A DNA stretch of 34,604 bases, from NCBI GenBank assembly GCA_045587185.1, contig JAZNBS010000013.1, forward strand, positions 1-34,604, read 5' to 3'. The position numbers were made by a program, and so were the translations under genes. This stretch comes from UMGS172 sp045587185. Lineage in GTDB: Bacteria > Bacillota > Clostridia > Oscillospirales > Acutalibacteraceae. Shown in pieces: positions 31,093 through 34,604 of the stretch; positions within the stretch are counted from its first letter, which is position 1; every line of letters starts with the position of its first letter. The notes beneath the pieces were generated by a model, which was given only the letters and a program-made list of their open reading frames with translations, had not been told where the DNA came from and did not search any database.

Positions 31093-31121
31093 ATTGTATA
31101 CAGTTATGATATAGATGTCAA
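31093..31121 (-). promoter_or_regulatory. Promoter of the GntR/ABC operon with overlapping operator-like dyad
   Basis: Minus strand TTGACA (31121-31116), 17-bp spacer, TACAAT (31098-31093). Overlapping the -10, CTGTATAC and ATACACAG (about 31081-31103) form an imperfect inverted repeat, the expected place and shape for a YtrA-type autorepressor site. Confidence 0.8.
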
Positions 31122-31150
31122 TAAGTTCTGCATAAGTTCACAGAAAAGTT

Positions 31151-31176
31151 AAAGGCGCCGCATTTCTGCGACGCCT
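31151..31176. repeat. Second copy of the cassette-flanking hairpin
   Basis: AGGCGCCGCA-TTTC-TGCGACGCCT with one C-A mismatch. Near-identical in its right half to the terminator at 28808-28836. No minus-strand gene lies upstream to be terminated, so here it seems displaced or duplicated. Confidence 0.6.
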
Positions 31177-31428
31177 GTATAAAAATTTTTCTACCATATT
31201 TTTTGTTTCATCAAACCGTGTTCATTGCAATAAATATAAAGAAACCCACTGCCACGAAAATTTAATCGTGTTTCCGCATTGCCTTCGGGTTAGAATTTTA
31301 CAAACTGCACTCCCTCAGAAGTAAAGTATGCAATGGAGGAAATATAACAACCCGTATGTCATAACCCACCGTTTCTTAACAATTTCTCCTATAATTATAC
31401 TGCACTTTATAATTTAGGAGGTATCACT
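31177..31428. other. Gene-free leader of the integrase gene
   Basis: No supported coding frame. TATAAT at 31390-31395 is a candidate -10 for the integrase, but without a matching -35. TTTAGGAGG (31412-31421) is the integrase ribosome site, 7 nt before its ATG. Confidence 0.5.
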
Positions 31429-32646
31429 ATGTACAGAACAATCAGCGACTACAAGATCACAAAAAGAAAGGACGGGCGCTATTATGTCCGTATACGGGAC
31501 AAAGGCGATGTTACGCACATTTACGGAAAGACAAAGGCCGAGGTTAAGGCAAAACTGGAGATCAAGATTGAAGAGCTGAATACTTTGGATCGTCGACGAA
31601 CGGAACAGTCCTTCCCTACCAGAAACATTACCCTGGCAAACTGGGCGCGTTTATGCCTGAATACCTTTTGTGCTTCTTCAATCAGCGGAAACACCTACAT
31701 CGGATATGAACGGTACATCCGGTTACACTTCGGTAAATTGGCCGACACTCCCATTTCTAAAATTACAAATTTTATGGTTCAGCAGCACATCAACGACTTA
31801 TCCCGACTTGGTGGAAAAGACGGAATGAGTGAGGCTTATCTGACACGTGTAAAGGTCTTTTTACATATGGTGTTCAATTATGCTGTCCAAAACAATTTGA
31901 TCGTTGTAAACCCTACCCTGGGTGTTAAGATCCCCAAAACCGGATTGAACGAAAACCGTTCCCTTACCAAGGAGGAAGAGCTGCGGTTATTGCAAGCCGC
32001 CCGTGATTTCAATAAGCCTTTCATGTTTATTGTTGTTGTGGCTTTATATACCGGCTGCCGAAAAGGAGAACTCTTTGCCTTAAAATGGCGTCATATTGAT
32101 TTTGAAAACAGGACCATCAAAATCGATTCTCAGCTCATACGGGAATATACGCCGTTTATTGAAGGTGAAACCAAAACGGTATATGCACCCAAGGCTCCCA
32201 AAACCAAAAATTCAAAGCGGCTTATCCATATGATTGAGCCTTTGGCTATGGAGTTTATGGAATACAAAACCATGCAATTAAAGTGGAAGGAAGAACACGG
32301 GTTTGTCCATTCGGAGGACGATTATGTTTTTGCCAGTCGGGTCAACACCGCGCTGTGTGATGCAACCTTCTATAAAAACTACCATAAGCTTCTAAAGAAG
32401 GCAGAAGTAGAAAACGCAAATTTCCACACCCTGCGCCATACCTTTGCCACCCGCTGTCTGGAAAGTAATATCAATTTACTATCCATCTCAAAGACCTTAG
32501 GCCATTCCAGCATCAAAGTCACCGGAGATATTTATATCCACATGACTGCCTCGCACCAAAAGGAGTGCCTGGACAAACTTGCAGACAGCTATTATACATT
32601 ACAACAACCCATGAAAGAGGTGCATTTACCGGAAATTAGGGTTTAG
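31429..32646 (+). CDS. int: Tyrosine integrase (Tn916/phage type), intact
   Basis: Site-specific recombinase that integrates and excises the mobile element. 405 residues: N-terminal three-stranded arm-binding domain (KITKRKDGRYYVRIRDKG, then IYGKTKAEVKAKL), a core-binding SAM-like domain (about 70-175; LANWARLCLNTFC, GYERYIRLHFG), and the catalytic domain with Arg in YTGCRKGELF, His-x-x-Arg in HTLRHTFATR, His in LGHSS and the nucleophile Tyr in GDIYIHM. No truncation. Strong ribosome site TTTAGGAGG. The downstream region carries paired arm-type repeats and an attachment-like tRNA fragment, which places this gene at an element end. Confidence 0.95.
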   Translation: MYRTISDYKITKRKDGRYYVRIRDKGDVTHIYGKTKAEVKAKLEIKIEELNTLDRRRTEQSFPTRNITLANWARLCLNTFCASSISGNTYIGYERYIRLHFGKLADTPISKITNFMVQQHINDLSRLGGKDGMSEAYLTRVKVFLHMVFNYAVQNNLIVVNPTLGVKIPKTGLNENRSLTKEEELRLLQAARDFNKPFMFIVVVALYTGCRKGELFALKWRHIDFENRTIKIDSQLIREYTPFIEGETKTVYAPKAPKTKNSKRLIHMIEPLAMEFMEYKTMQLKWKEEHGFVHSEDDYVFASRVNTALCDATFYKNYHKLLKKAEVENANFHTLRHTFATRCLESNINLLSISKTLGHSSIKVTGDIYIHMTASHQKECLDKLADSYYTLQQPMKEVHLPEIRV

Positions 32647-32676
32647 AGCATCCGTTTGGTTTCCGGACGCTCTAAA
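32642..32676 (+). terminator. Hairpin after the integrase gene
   Basis: TTTAGAGCATCCG / CGGACGCTCTAAA pair with one A-C mismatch. It covers the integrase stop codon. No T run follows, so termination is uncertain. Confidence 0.4.
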
Positions 32677-33140
32677 GCAGCAGAAAGGCAGTAACATCAA
32701 TACTTTTAGAGATTGGGATTTGCGATTTGACAAACCATTTGACATACTTTGTCTCTTTTTTGCTTTGGCAACAAGGAAAACCAGGGCAAGCGGTACGACA
32801 ACGATCTCAGGCTACAACAACCATGCAAACAGATATATATATCAAGAATTACGGCATAGAGCATACTTGCGGTAACCCGTGGCTCTAAAATAGTAAAAAC
32901 CCAGTCATACCAAGGGTTTTCGCGATCGAAAAAAGCCATTTGAAGCAAAAGTTGACACAAATCTCCAATACATTTTTTGTGCGACTTCAGTACCAATTGC
33001 GGTGCATAGGCTGTATAGATATTCTTGAAGTAAAATCTGTGTCTAAATTTACGTCAAAGAAAACAGAAAAGTACGCAATATTTCCTTAAAAGCGGCATAT
33101 AACCCCATATTTAAGCATTTTTGACCCATAATCCCCTACA
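32677..33140. other. Gene-free region between integrase and attachment core
   Basis: No believable gene on either strand; the longest minus-strand frame (32706-32996) has no ribosome site and runs through repeats. It begins with a pair of TTTGACA repeats (annotated) and otherwise is AT-rich unique sequence. Confidence 0.5.
32726..32744. repeat. Paired arm-type repeats, left (inverted) copy
   Basis: TTTGACA at 32726-32732 and 32738-32744, period 12. Read on the minus strand this gives TGTCAAATGGTTTGTCAAA, matching the pair at 33149-33167 in sequence, spacing and flanks (both followed by CGC within two bases). Confidence 0.65.
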
Positions 33141-33148
33141 AAAAAGTG

Positions 33149-33167
33149 TGTCAAAAAGTGTGTCAAA
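33149..33167. repeat. Paired arm-type repeats, right copy
   Basis: TGTCAAA at 33149-33155 and 33161-33167, period 12, in the context AAGTGTGTCAAAAAGTGTG. Inverted relative to the left pair 420 nt away. Confidence 0.65.
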
Positions 33168-33194
33168 CGCTTTTTAGGGCATGAATATATGCAC

Positions 33195-33232
33195 AAAACC
33201 CCTCGATTTCACCAAAAAATCGAGGGGTTTTT
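33195..33232. terminator. Bidirectional intrinsic terminator beside the attachment core
   Basis: A perfect 15-bp stem (33195-33209 with 33217-33231), 7-nt loop, with T run on the plus strand and a matching run on the minus strand. It separates the repeats from the tRNA-like fragment. Confidence 0.85.
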
Positions 33233-33242
33233 CATATTTAGC

Positions 33243-33275
33243 GAACCAACGAGCAACGGATTAACAGTCCGTAAC
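33243..33275 (-). other. tRNA-Asn fragment: candidate attachment site
   Basis: On the minus strand the stretch contains the whole anticodon arm ACGGA-CTGTTAA-TCCGT (5-bp stem, anticodon GTT), a 5-nt variable part TGCTC, and the 5' half of the T arm GTTGG-TTCG. The homology then stops: the T-stem partner and acceptor end are absent, and the D arm is not complete. This is the classical form of an integrase core site derived from a tRNA gene. Confidence 0.65.
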
Positions 33276-33572
33276 GCGTTTTATGCCACTTTTATGGGGT
33301 TATGTTAACTTATATGGCAAATTCCATTAAACCAACGACAATCCGGTTTTTATATAGTGGCTCTACCCTTTTTTCTTCATAAAAAATGACACAAAAAAAT
33401 AATTTTTTCTTATTTCCGTGATGTTTTCTTGAAACTCAACCAAGAACTCTCATAAATTATTAGCATAGAAGTTCATCACAAAATGAACGAATGGAACGAC
33501 ACTGCAATGAGCCGGACATTGCAGACGGATGAACGTGCCAAACTTCTAAATATTTAAGAAGGAGGCTATCGT
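33276..33572. other. Gene-free leader of the second element's xis
   Basis: AT-rich. A possible promoter is TTGAAA (33429-33434), 18 bp, TAAATT (33453-33458), and an inverted repeat CTGCAATG / CATTGCAG lies at 33502-33524, 50 nt before xis. AGGAGG (33561-33566) is the xis ribosome site. Confidence 0.45.
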
Positions 33573-33779
33573 ATGTCTGAAGCCAATAATAGTGTTCCGA
33601 TTCACCTCAAGGTCACACTGTCTATCAAGGAGGCAAACAAGCTCACCGGAATTGGAATCAACAGCATCGAAGATCGTCTGCGCGAACCAAACTGTCCCTT
33701 TGTTTTGTTCGTTGGCACAAAGAAGATGATCAAGCACAAGGAATTCGAGGAGTACATCAGTAAGACTTTAATTTTCTAA
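33573..33779 (+). CDS. xis: Excisionase, Tn916 Xis family
   Basis: Small DNA-bending protein that works with the integrase in excision. 68 residues with the family winged-helix order: HLKVTLSIKEANKLTGIG (helix and turn), SIEDRLREPNCPFVLFVG, then TKKMIKHKEFEEYIS (wing and C-terminal helix). ATG 33573 follows AGGAGG by 7 nt. It stands 125 nt upstream of the integrase pseudogene, the standard xis-int order at one end of Tn916-like elements. It appears intact. Confidence 0.92.
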   Translation: MSEANNSVPIHLKVTLSIKEANKLTGIGINSIEDRLREPNCPFVLFVGTKKMIKHKEFEEYISKTLIF

Positions 33780-33824
33780 AATTTCGAAAAAAGTGAAACA
33801 ACGATAGATATTCACCGATTCCTA

Positions 33825-33853
33825 TTGAAAAAAGGGGGCCAATGTGATATAAT
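33825..33853 (+). promoter_or_regulatory. Promoter of the second integrase, with dyad over the -10
   Basis: TTGAAA (33825-33830), 17-bp spacer, TATAAT (33848-33853), TGA extended -10. The inverted repeat GCCAATG (33838-33844) / CATTGGC (33864-33870) frames the -10 and start point, a likely operator or an early RNA hairpin. Confidence 0.8.
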
Positions 33854-33903
33854 ACAATAGTTGCATTGGCTCTTTTCCTCAATTTGAGAAAGGAGTTAAT
33901 TCA

Positions 33904-34604
33904 TTGGGTAAAAGTATAAAAAGGCAAAGAATGTGGCAAGGGTATCTTCCAACGCAAAGACGGATGGTACATATCAAGATTCGTAGACAAGTACGGAAAG
34001 CGCCACGAGAAATATTTCAAAACGATTCCGGAGGCAAGGAACTGGCAAGCGGATTCCCAGTATCAAGATCGGCACGGCTCCATAGCTGTTCCTGTGAACA
34101 TGACGGGGGACACCTGGTTTGATTACTGGATCCAAAACATTGTCGGAGACTTGGCACCGAACACGTTGAGAAATTATCGTGAGCGATACAAGTTCAACAT
34201 TCAGCCTGTCATCGGCGGTATGCAGCTCACAGATGTAAAACCGATGCACTGCAAGATCGTCCTCAATCAAATGGACAAGGATTACGCAGGTGCAACCATC
34301 CGGCAAACTTACATCTGTATGGGAACTATGCTCAGGTCAGCAGTAATGAACGACTTGATCCCCAAGCATCCTATGAACGGTGTCCGCTACACCAAGCCGG
34401 TGAGAGCCAAAAGCGATATCCGGTTCTTAACCATTGAAGAGCAGAAAAAGTTCTTAGAGGTCGCCAAGCGGTCTCACAACTACTATCAATGCGCTCTGAT
34501 CTTGGAAACAGGGCTTCGCACCGGCGAGCTGATTGGACTGACCTGGGATGCTATCGACTGGAAAAATCGGACACTGACAGTCAACAAGACGCTTTAGTTT
34601 CGGC
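33904..34604 (+). pseudogene. int: Tn916-type integrase broken by a frameshift and a nonsense codon (3' end outside the window)
   Basis: TTG 33904 with AAAGGAG upstream begins LGKSIK, then the reading frame shifts by one at the A5 run 33918-33922. From 33923 the correct frame reads GKECGKGIFQRKDGWYISR, then FVDKYGKRHEKYFKT, EARNWQADSQYQ and the core-binding domain (TWFDYWIQN, IQPVIGGMQL) to the first catalytic Arg (ETGLRTGEL). At 34595-34597 it hits TAG in TLTVNKTL-stop-FR, where relatives read TLEFR, so GAG to TAG is a likely nonsense mutation. The upstream frame has TAA at 33917, so no alternative start rescues the arm domain. The rest of the catalytic domain is beyond the edge. If the two changes are real, the element cannot move by itself. 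Confidence 0.85.

Noticed and set aside
32706..32996. A 96-residue minus-strand frame between integrase and attachment core.
   Set aside because: No ribosome site, no recognisable domain, odd composition, and it reads through the TTTGACA repeats.
25684..33256. CGTTGCTC occurs at 25684-25691 and, in reverse complement, at 33249-33256 in the tRNA-Asn fragment, suggesting an attL/attR pair.
   Set aside because: Only 8 bp, and the copies are in opposite orientation, while att cores flanking an inserted element should be direct. Chance occurrence is likely.
1..34604. CRISPR array or riboswitch.
   Set aside because: No regularly spaced repeats with unique spacers were seen, and no leader has a conserved riboswitch or T-box core I recognise.

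Overview
The window looks like a chromosomal segment of a spore-forming, low-to-moderate GC Clostridia member, probably a gut Oscillospiraceae/Ruminococcaceae-type organism. The reasons are the complete spoIIIAA-AH sporulation operon, the hprK / murB / rapZ / whiA regulatory-wall cluster, a bile-salt-hydrolase-like gene and Tn916-type integrase/excisionase modules. The genus is inference; no rRNA is present.

Layout. 1-1.3 kb: 3' truncated dut and a membrane-anchored polysaccharide deacetylase (minus). 1.57-2.43 kb: DegV (plus) with its own promoter and terminator. 2.5-8.7 kb (minus): MscS-type channel, Asp23-family protein and the eight-gene spoIIIA operon (AA to AH, all present, tightly packed). 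8.75-10.1 kb: GtrA-type flippase plus polyprenyl-phosphate glycosyltransferase operon. 10.2-13.4 kb: a three-gene operon of TIR-like nucleotide-binding protein, nucleoside hydrolase and choloylglycine hydrolase, starting at a strong promoter. 13.5-13.95 kb: C-terminal remnant of a tyrosine integrase abutting the 3' end of the tmRNA gene, a classical island insertion site. 14.0-14.9 kb: ssrA and smpB. 15.02 kb: tRNA-Arg(CCT). 15.1-25.5 kb: core chromosome (a stand-alone E2/CAT-like acyltransferase that has lost its catalytic motif, pfkA, dnaE, whiA, rapZ, murB, ROK glucokinase, hprK).

At about 25.69 kb the core chromosome appears to stop. A consensus promoter, ribosome binding site and nine codons of a gene run into foreign sequence. 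From there to the window end is accessory DNA. It holds a CBASS anti-phage locus (CD-NTase, Cap15-like 2TM-beta-barrel effector, and an unrecognised 71-residue winged-helix-like third gene translationally coupled to the effector), a Fic protein with an N-terminal HTH, a GntR/ABC-2 transporter cassette bracketed by two near-identical hairpins, a full tyrosine integrase, an integrase arm-site/attachment region containing a fragment of a tRNA-Asn gene, and the xis-int end of a second Tn916-like element whose integrase carries a frameshift and a nonsense codon.

The most interesting points are the third CBASS gene, the TIR/nucleoside hydrolase/choloylglycine hydrolase operon beside the ssrA scar, the attachment-site architecture around 32.7-33.3 kb, and the decapitated gene at the chromosome-island junction. 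All family assignments are from motifs read by eye; no database search was possible.
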